Part shown: in pieces, positions 44,309 through 54,174 of the stretch
Numbering within the stretch: the stretch's first letter is position 1
How the letters are laid out: each line of letters begins with the position of its first letter
NCBI RefSeq assembly: GCF_014699035.1
Contig: NZ_JACXAA010000003.1
Location: 434,001 to 498,000, forward strand
Direction: 5' to 3'
Origin: Spirosoma validum
GTDB taxonomy: Bacteria > Bacteroidota > Bacteroidia > Cytophagales > Spirosomataceae
Length of the DNA: 64,000 nucleotides
Notes under the pieces: model-generated
Told to the model about the DNA's origin: nothing
Database searches by the model: none
The model's input: the letters and a program-made list of their open reading frames with translations, nothing else
Program-made: the position numbers and the translations under genes

Positions 44309-46018
44309 TCAAAGTCGGCGGGCTTTCAATTCTTGAACGGCAAAATCGGCCGCGCGGGCTGATAGGGCCATGTAAGTCAGCGATGGATTCACGCAGGCTG
44401 ATGAGGTCATGGAAGCACCGTCGGTAACAAATACGTTTTTTACAGCGTGGATCTGGTTGTGACCGTTTAGTACCGACGTTTTTGGGTCGCGGCCCATGCG
44501 AGCGGTTCCCATTTCGTGGACAGCCATGCCAGGGGCCGAGCCTTGATCATAAGCCTTTACGTTGATTAGGCCGGCGGCTTCGAGCATTTCCTGCGCATCA
44601 TTCTGCATATCGACCCGCATTTTTTTCTCGTTTTCCCTGAATTCCGAATCGAAAGCAACCGTAGGCATCCCCCATTTATCGAGTTTGGTTTTATCCAGAT
44701 ACAGGCGATTCCGATAGTCGGGCAGTTGTTCCCCAAAACCGATCAGGCCCATCGTCCACAAACCCGGTTTGGTCAGTTCTTCTTTTAAGGAAGTGCCGAA
44801 AGACAACTCAGCTACGTGCCGCTGCCAACCCTGCCGACCACCGCCCCCCTGATAACCGAAGCCACGCAGGTAATCGCGCTTATCGGCCCCGATGTTGCGG
44901 TAGCGGGGAATGTAAATACCGTTTGCTCGTCGCCCGAAATAATACCGGTCCTGTCCGCCTTTCCACTGGCCCGAAGCGCCCAGCCGAAAGTGATGATCCA
45001 TCAAATTATGACCCAATTGCCCTGAATCGTTGCCCATACCGTTCGGAAAACGATCGGATACCGAGTTCATGAGCAGAGCCGTAGACGCCATCGCACTGGC
45101 GCAGACAAAAATGACCTTTGCAAAATAGTCTCGATTTTCCAGCGTCACAGAATCGACAACCCGCACGCCCGAAGCCCGCTGTTTCTGAGCATCATAAATT
45201 ATCTCCGTTACGACCGAATCGGGACGTAGTGTTAGCCGACCCGTGCGCATGGCCGGTGGCAACGTAGTGGATTGCGTACTAAAATAGCCCCCGTACGGAC
45301 AACCCCGGATGCACTGGTTGCGGTATTGGCAGGCGGTCCGGCCATTGTCCAGATGCACTTTTTGCGCTTCCGATAAATTAGCTGTTCGGCCAATGGTCAT
45401 AATCCGGCCGGGAAACGCTTTTTCGATCCGTTTTCGCACTTCCTTTTCAACCAGATACATATCCATCGGCGGCAGAAATTCGCTGTCCGGAAGTTGGGGT
45501 AGCCCCAGTTTTTCGCCAGAAACACCAGCGATTTTTTCGACGTACAAATACCAGGGAGCAATGTCTTTGTAGCGAATCGGCCAGTCAACACCGATTCCTT
45601 CTCTGGCGTTCGCTTCGAAATCAATATCGCTGAATCGATAGGACTGCCGCCCCCACATAATGGATTTTCCGCCCACGATGCCCGGTCGTAGCCAGCGAAA
45701 CGGTTTATCCTGCCGATAGGACGTATCCATGCCGGGCATCCAGTAGCTGGGAGCACTTTTGGGTAACGTCGATTCCTGCGGGGCCTGGGGATATTTGGGA
45801 GCCAGTTCACCCAGTCGGGCTATCGGTTGCGCTTCCCAGGGCGCTTTCATGGCCTCTTCGTAACCCGTTACGTGTTCCAGCGAGCGCCCCCGCTCCAGCA
45901 TAAGCACACGCAATCCTTTTTCTGTCAGTTCCTTCGCGGCCCAGCCTCCGCTAACGCCCGACCCAATGACAATGGCATCATAGGTCATGTCTTTTATCGC
46001 ATTGATATTGAGGTTCAT
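44309..46018 (-). CDS. GMC-family oxidoreductase (gluconate 2-dehydrogenase-like)
   Basis: A 569-residue FAD-dependent dehydrogenase. The dinucleotide-binding motif YDAIVIGSGVSGGWAAKELTEKG is near the N-terminus; IVGGKSIMWGRQSYRF, CIRGCPYGGYFSTQSTTLP and SMTSSACVNPSLTYMALSARAA are family segments, with the conserved C-terminal His in AVHEMGTARMG. It likely oxidises a sugar or sugar acid in the periplasm. The subunit-3-type gene is 16 bases upstream on the same strand; no cytochrome c subunit is adjacent. Confidence 0.93.
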   Translation of the reverse strand: MNLNINAIKDMTYDAIVIGSGVSGGWAAKELTEKGLRVLMLERGRSLEHVTGYEEAMKAPWEAQPIARLGELAPKYPQAPQESTLPKSAPSYWMPGMDTSYRQDKPFRWLRPGIVGGKSIMWGRQSYRFSDIDFEANAREGIGVDWPIRYKDIAPWYLYVEKIAGVSGEKLGLPQLPDSEFLPPMDMYLVEKEVRKRIEKAFPGRIMTIGRTANLSEAQKVHLDNGRTACQYRNQCIRGCPYGGYFSTQSTTLPPAMRTGRLTLRPDSVVTEIIYDAQKQRASGVRVVDSVTLENRDYFAKVIFVCASAMASTALLMNSVSDRFPNGMGNDSGQLGHNLMDHHFRLGASGQWKGGQDRYYFGRRANGIYIPRYRNIGADKRDYLRGFGYQGGGGRQGWQRHVAELSFGTSLKEELTKPGLWTMGLIGFGEQLPDYRNRLYLDKTKLDKWGMPTVAFDSEFRENEKKMRVDMQNDAQEMLEAAGLINVKAYDQGSAPGMAVHEMGTARMGRDPKTSVLNGHNQIHAVKNVFVTDGASMTSSACVNPSLTYMALSARAADFAVQELKARRL

Positions 46019-46034
46019 AGCTCGATAGCTTCAG

Positions 46035-46595
46035 TTAAATCGCCCAGACTTTCTTACCAGCTTTGAACGGAACATCTCCCTGGAATCGACCCGGAATAGG
46101 CAGATAGTCTAGGGCTTTGGTCACGCCGGTTTCCGATGTAAAGTAGCCGACAATAGTCAGTTCGCGCAGACTCATAAAGAATGGTTTTTCCCGTTGGGTC
46201 AGTTGGCCGACAATCTCGTTACGTTGCTGGCTACTGAGTTCCGGGAAAGGCTTTCCAAATGCGTTCTGACTCAATACGTTGGTTTGTTGCAGCCCCTGCC
46301 GGAACAGGTCCTGCTGTTTTACATCGGAGCAGTTTCGGATAACGTATTCGATAAACTGGTCGGCACCAGCGGCTTTAGCGCCGGGCGTGTCGGTTGTGGG
46401 AATGATTACGTCGGCCAGATCGGCGATGAGCGCTTGCTGTTCGGCAGACAAATGGAAGGAAGTCTGGTTGCTGGTTTCGCCACGTAGTGCCGCCTGGACC
46501 GGCAATGACAGGGTTCCGCCCACCAGCATGGCCAGCCATTGCAAAGCCTCCCGACGGGCTATGAACGGACCGTTTGATGCCTGGATGAATTTCAT
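46035..46595 (-). CDS. Gluconate 2-dehydrogenase subunit 3 family protein
   Basis: A 186-residue exported protein. The N-terminus has a Tat-like signal with RREALQWLAMLVGGTLSLPVQA. The mature part, LSAEQQALIADLADVIIPTTDTPGAKAAG, FIEYVIRNCSDVKQQDLF and FFMSLRELTIVGYFTSETGVTKALDY, matches the gluconate 2-dehydrogenase subunit 3 family. Such subunits are thought to help export the folded GMC partner, which itself lacks a signal. It forms an operon with the GMC oxidoreductase. Confidence 0.93.
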   Translation of the reverse strand: MKFIQASNGPFIARREALQWLAMLVGGTLSLPVQAALRGETSNQTSFHLSAEQQALIADLADVIIPTTDTPGAKAAGADQFIEYVIRNCSDVKQQDLFRQGLQQTNVLSQNAFGKPFPELSSQQRNEIVGQLTQREKPFFMSLRELTIVGYFTSETGVTKALDYLPIPGRFQGDVPFKAGKKVWAI

Positions 46596-46755
46596 AAAGA
46601 GTATATAGACAAGGTCAATGGAAGGAATAGGGAGCTTGTAAAACTGATAAATTGAGTCGGTTTAATCCTATAAGAACGGAACCCGCCAAACTTACTGACA
46701 AACAACGTACTGCTGATTCGAAAGGTATCGAACCGCCTTCCATTAACCCATCTAC

Positions 46756-47547
46756 TTACTCATAAAAACCAGCTTCGACGGTAGCATTAATTGTATAGAT
46801 GGGTGTTTCAACAAAACGGGAAGCCACGATAAGCTCTGTGCTATCCATGTGGGGCGTAAACATCTCCCGGATCAACTGCGGACAGTTATTGTCTTTCGAT
46901 AAATGCGATAACAGAACGTGGCTCATAAACGAAGGCTTGTGCGTTTGCAGAAGCGTTAACGCCTGTCGATTGGAGAGGTGCCCTTTCCCACCCCGAATTC
47001 GCTGCTTCAGCATATAAGGATACCGCCCATTTTCTAATAAATCCTCGTCATAATTGGCCTCCAGAAAAGCCGCATGGCACTGCTTGAAGTGGCGGATAAC
47101 ATGATCACAGGCTACGCCAATATCCGTAAAGACACCTACGTTGGTGCCCTGACAACTGATTAGAAAACTATGCGGATCGCGGGCATCGTGTTCTTTGGGG
47201 AAAGCCGTGACGCAGAGATCCCCGATCCAGACGGGTTCATAGCCTTGCAGAAGGCGGATAGGAAACAGTTTATGCGGCAGTCGGGTGTTTTGCAGCGTTT
47301 GCGACGTAATGAATACGGGTAACTGATATTTTTTGGCTAACTGAGGAATCCCGATGATGTGGTCACTGTGTTCGTGGGAAACAAAAATGGCTTTTACATT
47401 CTGGAGCGATAAACCCAGCCGATTCATGCGCGTTTCGGTTTGGCGGCAGGAGAGACCCGCGTCGATTAAAACCGCTTCCTGCTCATTGCCAACGTAATAA
47501 CAATTACCGTTGCTGCCAGAATTTAATGAAGTAATGTGAAGGGGCAT
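46756..47547 (-). CDS. MBL-fold metallo-hydrolase (YycJ/WalJ-like)
   Basis: A 263-residue metallo-beta-lactamase-fold hydrolase. LHITSLNSGSNGNCYYVG starts the fold; the metal motif is IFVSHEHSDHIIGI, with GVFTDIGVACDHVIRHF, FLEANYDEDLL, GHLSNRQAL and HVLLSHLSKDNNCPQLI giving the later ligands. This is the YycJ/WalJ type, linked in Firmicutes to cell-wall or DNA-repair control, but the activity here is not known. It stands alone; its start is 206 bases from the first GH88/GH105 gene on the other strand. Confidence 0.92.
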   Translation of the reverse strand: MPLHITSLNSGSNGNCYYVGNEQEAVLIDAGLSCRQTETRMNRLGLSLQNVKAIFVSHEHSDHIIGIPQLAKKYQLPVFITSQTLQNTRLPHKLFPIRLLQGYEPVWIGDLCVTAFPKEHDARDPHSFLISCQGTNVGVFTDIGVACDHVIRHFKQCHAAFLEANYDEDLLENGRYPYMLKQRIRGGKGHLSNRQALTLLQTHKPSFMSHVLLSHLSKDNNCPQLIREMFTPHMDSTELIVASRFVETPIYTINATVEAGFYE

Positions 47548-47753
47548 AGCAACGTAAAGAAACGGCTTTTTGGTGAATTTTAGGCTATGGTTTGGCCAAT
47601 GTTTTAAGCAAAGTTTTATTGCCGAATGATACGTTACAGGAAAGTATGTGAAAGAATTTCAACTGAAAATGCTAATCTTTCGGCACGGAATGCAAACAAT
47701 CTTTATCCGTATCACTCGTAACCCGATCCCTTATTTCCTAACCTGCTTACTTC

Positions 47754-49112
47754 ATGAAATCTGCACTTGTTTTGCTGGCAGTTCTTGCCCTGACCGGATA
47801 CGTAACAGTCGCTCAGAACACACCACCCAAAGCCAATGATTCTACGACACCTTTGCACCTGCTGCAGCCCGATTATCCCGTGCCGTATGGTCAACCCAAA
47901 ATAGAGGACGTAACGAAGGTGATCGGCCGCGTTTATGAGTACCTGGAAAGCACAACGCCCGCCCAGTTAGTTGACCGCCAGTCGAATCAGCCCATAACCG
48001 ACTATGCCAAATTCAATCCTAACGCTATCATCAAACCGGGTGATTACCGGCTAACCAGCTATGAGTGGGGCGTTACGTATGCGGGTATGTTACTGGCCAG
48101 TGAAGCCACCGGCGATTCACGCTACGCTGACTATACGAACAAACGACTGGCTTTCCTCGCATCGGTGATTCCGTATTTCAGGGCGCAGGTTAGTGCTGAT
48201 CCTCACGCGAACACACCCCTCCGCGCTATGCTGGCCCCACACGCCCTTGACGATGCCGGGGCAATGGCCGCGGCCATGATTAAAGCGAGCCGGTCGGGCG
48301 GTGTCAAAACGGATCTTCGTCCGCAGATCAATACGTATCTCGATTACATTACCAAGAAGGAATACCGCCTGTCGGATGGGACGCTGGCCCGCAACCGGCC
48401 GCAACCCAACACACTCTGGCTCGACGACCTGTTTATGAGCGTCCCGGCGCTGGCACAAATGGGCAAGCTGACTGGTGACGCTACGTATTTCGATGAGGCC
48501 GTAAAACAGGTGTTGCAGTTCTCCAAACGGATGTTCAATAAGGAAAAGGGATTGTATATGCACGGCTGGGTAGAAGGCATGAGCGTTCACCCCGAATTTC
48601 ACTGGGCGCGGGCCAACGGCTGGGGGGTTATGACGGCGGTTGAATTGCTCGACGTACTGCCCGAAAATCACAAGGGCCGCGCGGCTGTGCTTGAGCAGTT
48701 GCGGGCGCACGTTCGTGGATTGGCCGCATGCCAGTCTGGTTCGGGTTTCTGGCATCAACTGCTCGATCGGAACGATTCGTATCTGGAAACCTCAGCGACG
48801 GCTATTTACGTCTATTCGATTGCCCGGGCCATTAATCGAGGTTGGATTGATCCAAAGGCCTACGCGCCCATGGCATTGCTTGGCTGGAACGCCGTTTCGA
48901 CCAAAGTAACGGATAAAGGTCAGGTGGAAGGTACGTGCGTCGGTACCGGAATGGGGTTCGATCCGGCTTTTTATTATCACCGACCCATCAACGTTTATGC
49001 GGCTCATAGTTACGGTCCAGTATTATTGGCCGGGGCTGAAGTGATCAATCTACTGAAGAAAAAGACGTTTGAAATAAACGACAGCTCGCTTCAACTGACA
49101 GAAAAACGATGA
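47754..49112 (+). CDS. Glycoside hydrolase family 88/105 protein
   Basis: A 452-residue exported hydrolase with a signal peptide (MKSALVLLAVLALTGYVTVAQ). The alpha/alpha-barrel pattern includes LTSYEWGVTYAGMLLASEATGD, TLWLDDLFMSVPALAQM with the catalytic-region Asp, GMSVHPEFHWARANGWGVMTAVELLD, and GSGFWHQLLDRNDSYLETSATAIYVYSIARAI. These fit unsaturated rhamnogalacturonyl or glucuronyl hydrolases that cleave lyase products of pectin-like polysaccharide. Its stop overlaps the next gene start at 49109 (ATGA), so the two are translationally coupled. Confidence 0.92.
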   Translation: MKSALVLLAVLALTGYVTVAQNTPPKANDSTTPLHLLQPDYPVPYGQPKIEDVTKVIGRVYEYLESTTPAQLVDRQSNQPITDYAKFNPNAIIKPGDYRLTSYEWGVTYAGMLLASEATGDSRYADYTNKRLAFLASVIPYFRAQVSADPHANTPLRAMLAPHALDDAGAMAAAMIKASRSGGVKTDLRPQINTYLDYITKKEYRLSDGTLARNRPQPNTLWLDDLFMSVPALAQMGKLTGDATYFDEAVKQVLQFSKRMFNKEKGLYMHGWVEGMSVHPEFHWARANGWGVMTAVELLDVLPENHKGRAAVLEQLRAHVRGLAACQSGSGFWHQLLDRNDSYLETSATAIYVYSIARAINRGWIDPKAYAPMALLGWNAVSTKVTDKGQVEGTCVGTGMGFDPAFYYHRPINVYAAHSYGPVLLAGAEVINLLKKKTFEINDSSLQLTEKR

Positions 49113-49153
49113 TACGTTATGCCTGCCCATCTGAACCCACGATGCCGTACGCC

Positions 49154-50278
49154 ATGAGAAAAATAACCTTTAGCTGGATACTGATCTTTTGTGCCTGTTT
49201 TACTCTACAGGCACAAACATTACCTAAAAAGCAGGCCATTCTGGCTAAAATGATCCTGGCCAATGATTACTTCATGAATAAATGGCCAGACACGGGTAAG
49301 GAAATCGTCACCAATAAAACGCGCCCCAGCAACATCTGGACGCGGGCCGTGTATTACGAAGGCTTGATGGCATTATATGGTATCGACAAGCAGAAACGAT
49401 ACTATGACTACGCCGTGGACTGGGGGGAGAAGCACAAATGGGGTATGCGTAGCGGTATCAACACCCGGAACGCCGACGATCAGTGTTGCGGGCAGACATA
49501 CATCGATTTGTACCAGATCGACCCCCGCCCAGAGCGTATCCATGACATCAAAGCGTCCATTGATAACATGGTGAGCAGCGACAAAGCGGATGACTGGAAC
49601 TGGATTGACGCGCTACAAATGGCTATGCCTATCTATGCTCAACTGGGTGCTCTATACAAGAACCCGGCCTATTACGAGAAGATGTACCAGATTTACAACT
49701 ACTCCAAGACGACTCATGGTGGCAAAGGGCTTTATAATCCGGATGATCATCTGTGGTGGCGTGATAAGGATTTTGTACCACCCTATAAAGAACCGAACGG
49801 CGAAGATTGCTACTGGTCGCGGGGGAACGGCTGGGTCGTGGCGGCACTGGTTCGTGTTCTCACTATCATGCCCAAAGATGCACCGCACCGGGATGAATAC
49901 GAGAAAATGTACCTGGGCATGATGCAGGTTTTACCTAAACTGCAACGACCTGATGGTTACTGGAATGTGAGCCTGCACGACCCAACGAATTTCGGCGGCA
50001 AAGAATTAACCGGAACGGCTCTGTTCGCGTACAGCATGGCCTGGGGAATTAATCACGGGTTGCTCGACGCTAAAACGTACCGCCCTATTATTGCGAAAGC
50101 CTGGAACGCGATGGCAACCGAGTGTGTGCATCCCGATGGATTTCTGGGTTATGTGCAGGGGACGGGCAAGGAACCCAAAGACGGTCAGTCAGTTACCTAC
50201 GACAGCAAGCCCGATTTTGAAGATTATGGCCTTGGTTGTTTTTTGCTGGCAGGTTCTGAGTTGTATAAACTGAAATGA
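49154..50278 (+). CDS. Second glycoside hydrolase family 88/105 protein
   Basis: A 374-residue exported hydrolase from ATG 49154 (signal MRKITFSWILIFCACF, cut near LQAQ). Starts at 49109 (overlapping the previous stop as ATGA) and 49142 are also possible. Barrel elements are WTRAVYYEGLMALYGIDKQKRYYDYAVDWG, ADDQCCGQTYIDLYQID, WIDALQMAMPIYAQLG, YWSRGNGWVVAALVRVL and KELTGTALFAYSMAWGINHG. This type releases unsaturated uronic acid from rhamnogalacturonan oligosaccharides. It is coupled to the previous gene, so two steps of the same process are likely. Confidence 0.92.
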   Translation: MRKITFSWILIFCACFTLQAQTLPKKQAILAKMILANDYFMNKWPDTGKEIVTNKTRPSNIWTRAVYYEGLMALYGIDKQKRYYDYAVDWGEKHKWGMRSGINTRNADDQCCGQTYIDLYQIDPRPERIHDIKASIDNMVSSDKADDWNWIDALQMAMPIYAQLGALYKNPAYYEKMYQIYNYSKTTHGGKGLYNPDDHLWWRDKDFVPPYKEPNGEDCYWSRGNGWVVAALVRVLTIMPKDAPHRDEYEKMYLGMMQVLPKLQRPDGYWNVSLHDPTNFGGKELTGTALFAYSMAWGINHGLLDAKTYRPIIAKAWNAMATECVHPDGFLGYVQGTGKEPKDGQSVTYDSKPDFEDYGLGCFLLAGSELYKLK

Positions 50279-50288
50279 ACGTAACAGC

Positions 50289-50765
50289 TTATTGAAATAC
50301 TTCACTTAAATTCAGCTCGATGCCAGTTGTGGGGTCAACCAGAAGTTCGTCGTGGAAAACGGAAATTTTTTGGTCGGGCGTGAGCAGGAAAATTGTTTGC
50401 AGCGCAGGTTGTACCAACCAGCCCGACCGGACACCCGCTCCAAAATAAACCTCGAATTTGGCAACCAGCTCTTCTACCGATTGCGTTGGTGATAGGATTT
50501 CAATAGCCGTAAGTGGAAGTTCCGTCATACGTATTTCGTCATGACGACTATCAAACGGAATCAGTGGATATATGCAAATGTCTGGCGTGTAATCTGAGCC
50601 AGTAATCTCAATTCGAATTTCGGGGAGAATCGTGAATTGACTGGCATAGCAGCTGAATAGAGTGCCACTAATGCGCATCTGGATAAAGGCGTGGTTTTTG
50701 CTGGGCATTGGTTTACGACGGTCGGCTTCGTAATCGGATAGGAGTGGGGCGACGAGCGTTTCCAT
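50289..50765 (-). CDS. Uma2 family (DUF820) PD-(D/E)XK-type protein
   Basis: A 158-residue protein from ATG 50765 (METLVAPLLSDYEADRRKPMP). HAFIQMRISGTLFSCYASQF, TPDICIYPLIPFD, PLTAIEILSPTQSVEELVAKFEVYFGAGVRSGWLVQPALQTIFLL carry the Uma2 pattern, with the Asp of PDI and the Glu of IEILSP as the nuclease-like active site. Uma2 proteins are abundant in cyanobacteria and Bacteroidota, and their role is unclear. The 50831 start adds 22 residues that are not part of the family. It converges on the GH88/GH105 pair. Confidence 0.85.
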   Translation of the reverse strand: METLVAPLLSDYEADRRKPMPSKNHAFIQMRISGTLFSCYASQFTILPEIRIEITGSDYTPDICIYPLIPFDSRHDEIRMTELPLTAIEILSPTQSVEELVAKFEVYFGAGVRSGWLVQPALQTIFLLTPDQKISVFHDELLVDPTTGIELNLSEVFQ

Positions 50766-51123
50766 AAGCAAGAGGTCTTTTAACAAAGATAAGAAAACCC
50801 GGCAGTATGCATGAGAAATAGGGAGAAACAAGCTACGCCAGCTAACTGGTTTGTTGACGGCATACTATTGAATACGTAACAGCTTTGACTACGAGAAACA
50901 CGCTTTTTGAACTCATCACAGCAATCGTCGCCGGTACCCCGTTACTGCCTGCCGGGCCACTTCAACTGGAAAAAGCCGATGACAATTATTTCTCGTTGAG
51001 CAGGCTATTCGTTTAGGTTGACGTAGTAAAATCTGCTTTTATAGGACCTAAGAACGGGTAGGCGGTCTGGAATTTCTTCTTTCCCCGATAGCCATCATTC
51101 GTTTTATTTTTGTTTTGACCTAC
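50766..51123. other. Intergenic region upstream of the GH95 gene
   Basis: 358 bases without a clear gene. At 50885-51016 the plus strand has a 43-codon open frame (LTTRNTLFELITAIVAG at its start) that could be a remnant, but nothing supports it. A TATTTTTG -7 box lies at 51105-51112, just before the GH95 start. Confidence 0.4.
51105..51112 (+). promoter_or_regulatory. Bacteroidota -7 box for the GH95 gene
   Basis: TATTTTTG matches TAnnTTTG, but it is only 12 bases before the GH95 start at 51124, so the transcript leader would be very short. Confidence 0.4.
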
Positions 51124-53703
51124 ATGAGTGCCCCAAAAGCAGTTCATCACTACTTTCAAAAAAGAATACTGTTCGTACTAGCGCTGCTCGTCGGGCAAAC
51201 TTTTTCCGTCTTCAGTCAGTCCCGTTCAACCATATGGTTCAAGCAGCCCGCCCGTAACTGGAACGAAGCGCTGCCGGTCGGCAATGGTCGGCTTGGGGTG
51301 ATGGTCTTTGGGAAAGAATCGGAGGAATTGCTTCAACTCAATGAAGAAACGCTCTGGTCGGGTGGTCCGGTCAATCGAAATCCTAATCCGGGTGTGGCTA
51401 AATACTTACCCCAGGTACGCGAGGCCTTATTTCGGGAAGATTACGCACAGGCGGCTAAGCTGACGCAGAACATTCAGGGTTTGTATTCGGAAGCCTATCA
51501 GCCGCTGGGGGATCTGCTGTTAAAGCAAATGTTGTCTGGTACGTCGACAAATTATTACCGGGGTCTTGACATCAACAACGCTACGTCGACCACGCGCTTT
51601 ACGGTCAATGGCGTTACGTTTACCCGTGAGATTTTCGTGTCAGCACCCGCTCAGGTGATCGTTATTCGCTTGACGGCCAGCAAGAAAGGCGCGCTGGCGT
51701 TTACTGCAGCCGTTCGCAGTCCGCATCCAGTTACCAAACAGCTGCTGGGTCGAGATGAGTTAGCCGTTCGGGGGAAAGCACCGGCTCATGCTGACCCAAA
51801 TTACGTTGACTACAATCCGAAGCCAGTCATTTATAGTGACTCGACTGGTTGCCGGGGAATGCGATTCGACTGGCGGATAAAAGTGCGCTCAACGGATGGA
51901 ACGGTCGCTGCCGATACGGCTGGCTTACGTATTCAGAACGCGACGGAGGCTGTGTTGCTAATAACGGCGGCTACGAGCTTCAACGGGTTTGATAAATGCC
52001 CCGACCGCGAAGGCCGCGATGAAAAACAATTGGCTGCTAACTACCTGAATGGTGCATTGACCAAATCATTCGATGTGCTACGTCGGGAACACATCACCGA
52101 TTATCAGCGACTCGCCAGCCGCGTTCAGTTCAGAATTTCAGGTAGCCCAACGCCTAATTTGCCGATGGATGAGCGATTAAAGCGCTACGCCGAAGGAGCC
52201 GTTGATCCGGAACTGGAAAGTTTGTATTTTCAGTTTGGCCGCTATTTGCTGATATCCAGTTCGCGACCAAAACGGGAAGGCGAACTAGGCGTTCCGGCGA
52301 ATTTGCAGGGTATCTGGAATCCGATGGTACGTCCGCCCTGGAGCAGCAACTATACGACCAACATCAATGCTCAGATGAATTACTGGCCAGCGGAGATGGT
52401 CAACCTCTCTGAACTGCACACGCCCCTGCTCGACTGGATCGGTTATATGGCCGCTACAGGTCGCGAAACCACCAAAAATTTTTACAACATGGGTGGCTGG
52501 ACGGTTCATCACAACTCCGATATCTGGGGACTATCGAATCCCGTTGGCGATAAAGGCAAAGGAAGCCCTTCCTGGGCCAACTGGGCAATGGGTGGGGCCT
52601 GGCTGAGTCAGCATCTGTGGGACCATTATGCTTTCACCGGCGACCGGGCATACCTTCAGCGCTATGCGTATCCGCTGATGAAAGAGGCCGCTCAGTTCTG
52701 CCTCGACTGGTTAACGGAAGACAAACAGGGTCATCTGGTAACAGCACCGGCTACGTCACCCGAGAACATTTTCATTACCGAGAAAGGAGAAAAGGGTTCG
52801 GTTTCGGTCGCTACGACGATGGACATGGCCATTATCTGGGATTTGTTCAGCAATGTGATTCAGGCGTCGGAGCAGTTGGGCATTGATGCAGATTTCCGAA
52901 AAACCCTGCTCGACAGCAAGAAAAAGCTATTTCCATTACAAATTGGCAAGAAAGGAAACTTGCAGGAATGGTATAAAGACTGGAACGACGAAGACCCGCA
53001 ACACCGGCACGTATCGCATCTGTATGCTCTGCATCCGGGTCGGGAAATTTCGCCCCTTACTACGCCGGCCTTTGCCGATGCTGCCCGCAAAACGCTCGAA
53101 ATAAGAGGAGACGGTGGTACAGGGTGGAGTAAATCCTGGAAAATCAATTTCTGGGCGCGGCTACATGATGGCAATCATGCCTATAAATTACTACGTGAAC
53201 TGCTGCGACTGACGGGCATGGAGGGAACGGATTATGCCAAAGGTGGCGGTACGTATCCGAACCTGCTTTGTGCGCATCCACCGTTCCAGATCGATGGTAA
53301 TTTTGGCGGTACGTCGGGGATTGGCGAAATGCTGCTGCAAAGCCATGATGGACTGATTCACATTCTGCCCGCTATCCCGGATGCCTGGAAAGAGGGCGAG
53401 GTAAAAGGACTGAAAGCGCGTGGTGGCTTTGAGCTTGATTACAACTGGAAAAACGGTAAACTCGACAAGCTGACCGTCCGCTCGAAGCAAGGGGGAAACT
53501 GCCGGATTCGGGTTTACAATTCGCTGAAAGCCGCTGGCAACGTAGCATTAAAGACTGCTAACGGAGCAAATCCCAACCCGTTCTATAAAATGCCCGCTAA
53601 TCAATACCAGACAACCTCGCCCGAAACGCCGGCAAACGGGACTTTCGTTTATGACCTGACCACCGCGCCCGGAAAAGAATATACTCTGACAGCCGTACGT
53701 TAA
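51124..53703 (+). CDS. Glycoside hydrolase family 95 (alpha-L-fucosidase)
   Basis: An 859-residue exported hydrolase from ATG 51124 (signal ending near FSVFSQ). The N-terminal domain begins WFKQPARNWNEALPVGNGRLGVMVFG with LNEETLWSGGPVNRNPNPG, followed by the GH95 barrel with YTTNINAQMNYWPAEMVNLSEL, WTVHHNSDIWG, GGAWLSQHLWDHYAFTGD, ATSPENIFI, HRHVSHLYALHPG and GNFGGTSGIGEMLLQSH. GH95 members are alpha-1,2-L-fucosidases or alpha-L-galactosidases. It is followed by an NTF2-like gene at 34 bases. Confidence 0.95.
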   Translation: MSAPKAVHHYFQKRILFVLALLVGQTFSVFSQSRSTIWFKQPARNWNEALPVGNGRLGVMVFGKESEELLQLNEETLWSGGPVNRNPNPGVAKYLPQVREALFREDYAQAAKLTQNIQGLYSEAYQPLGDLLLKQMLSGTSTNYYRGLDINNATSTTRFTVNGVTFTREIFVSAPAQVIVIRLTASKKGALAFTAAVRSPHPVTKQLLGRDELAVRGKAPAHADPNYVDYNPKPVIYSDSTGCRGMRFDWRIKVRSTDGTVAADTAGLRIQNATEAVLLITAATSFNGFDKCPDREGRDEKQLAANYLNGALTKSFDVLRREHITDYQRLASRVQFRISGSPTPNLPMDERLKRYAEGAVDPELESLYFQFGRYLLISSSRPKREGELGVPANLQGIWNPMVRPPWSSNYTTNINAQMNYWPAEMVNLSELHTPLLDWIGYMAATGRETTKNFYNMGGWTVHHNSDIWGLSNPVGDKGKGSPSWANWAMGGAWLSQHLWDHYAFTGDRAYLQRYAYPLMKEAAQFCLDWLTEDKQGHLVTAPATSPENIFITEKGEKGSVSVATTMDMAIIWDLFSNVIQASEQLGIDADFRKTLLDSKKKLFPLQIGKKGNLQEWYKDWNDEDPQHRHVSHLYALHPGREISPLTTPAFADAARKTLEIRGDGGTGWSKSWKINFWARLHDGNHAYKLLRELLRLTGMEGTDYAKGGGTYPNLLCAHPPFQIDGNFGGTSGIGEMLLQSHDGLIHILPAIPDAWKEGEVKGLKARGGFELDYNWKNGKLDKLTVRSKQGGNCRIRVYNSLKAAGNVALKTANGANPNPFYKMPANQYQTTSPETPANGTFVYDLTTAPGKEYTLTAVR

Positions 53704-53736
53704 CACAAAACCAATCACGAATCAAACCCCAAGCAA

Positions 53737-54174
53737 ATGAAAATCCATAAACTTCTTTTTGTTGCCGCCCTGGCAATTTGCACCCTGACTGGACTAAACG
53801 CATCGGCTCAGAAGAGCGAACAAGCTGTAGCCGACGCCGTCGAAAAACTCCGCAAAGCCATGATTGACCCTACCGACGCTACGTTGCAGGCCATCGCGTC
53901 TGACAAGCTAAGTTATGGACACTCAAACGGAAAAATTGAAGATAAAGCTGAATTTATGCGGGCATTAGTGAGTGGCGAATCAGACTTCAAAACGATCGAC
54001 CTTACCAAACAGACCATCACCATTGTTGACAATACAGCCATGGTTCGGCATGAGCTGTCAGCTGTAACTGCCAATAGTGGTACGCCCGGAACGGCGCATT
54101 TGTCTGTATTGCTGATTTGGGTCAATCAGAACGGCGGTTGGAAACTGCTGGCCCGACAGGCAGTTAAAATATAG
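53737..54174 (+). CDS. Exported NTF2-like / DUF4440 protein
   Basis: A 145-residue protein with a signal peptide (MKIHKLLFVAALAICTLTG, cut near ASA-QK). The mature part forms a cone-like NTF2/SnoaL fold: AVEKLRKAMIDPTDATLQAIASDKLSYGHSNGKIEDKAEFMRAL, then TIVDNTAMVRHELSA and LLIWVNQNGGWKLLARQAVKI. Such proteins bind small molecules, or are enzymes, but the role here is unknown. It is 34 bases past the GH95 stop, so it may be co-transcribed with it. Confidence 0.85.
   Translation: MKIHKLLFVAALAICTLTGLNASAQKSEQAVADAVEKLRKAMIDPTDATLQAIASDKLSYGHSNGKIEDKAEFMRALVSGESDFKTIDLTKQTITIVDNTAMVRHELSAVTANSGTPGTAHLSVLLIWVNQNGGWKLLARQAVKI

Noticed and set aside
50885..51016. 43-codon plus-strand frame upstream of the GH95 gene
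   Set aside because: It has no ATG and no similarity that I recognise; it is too short to support as a gene or remnant.
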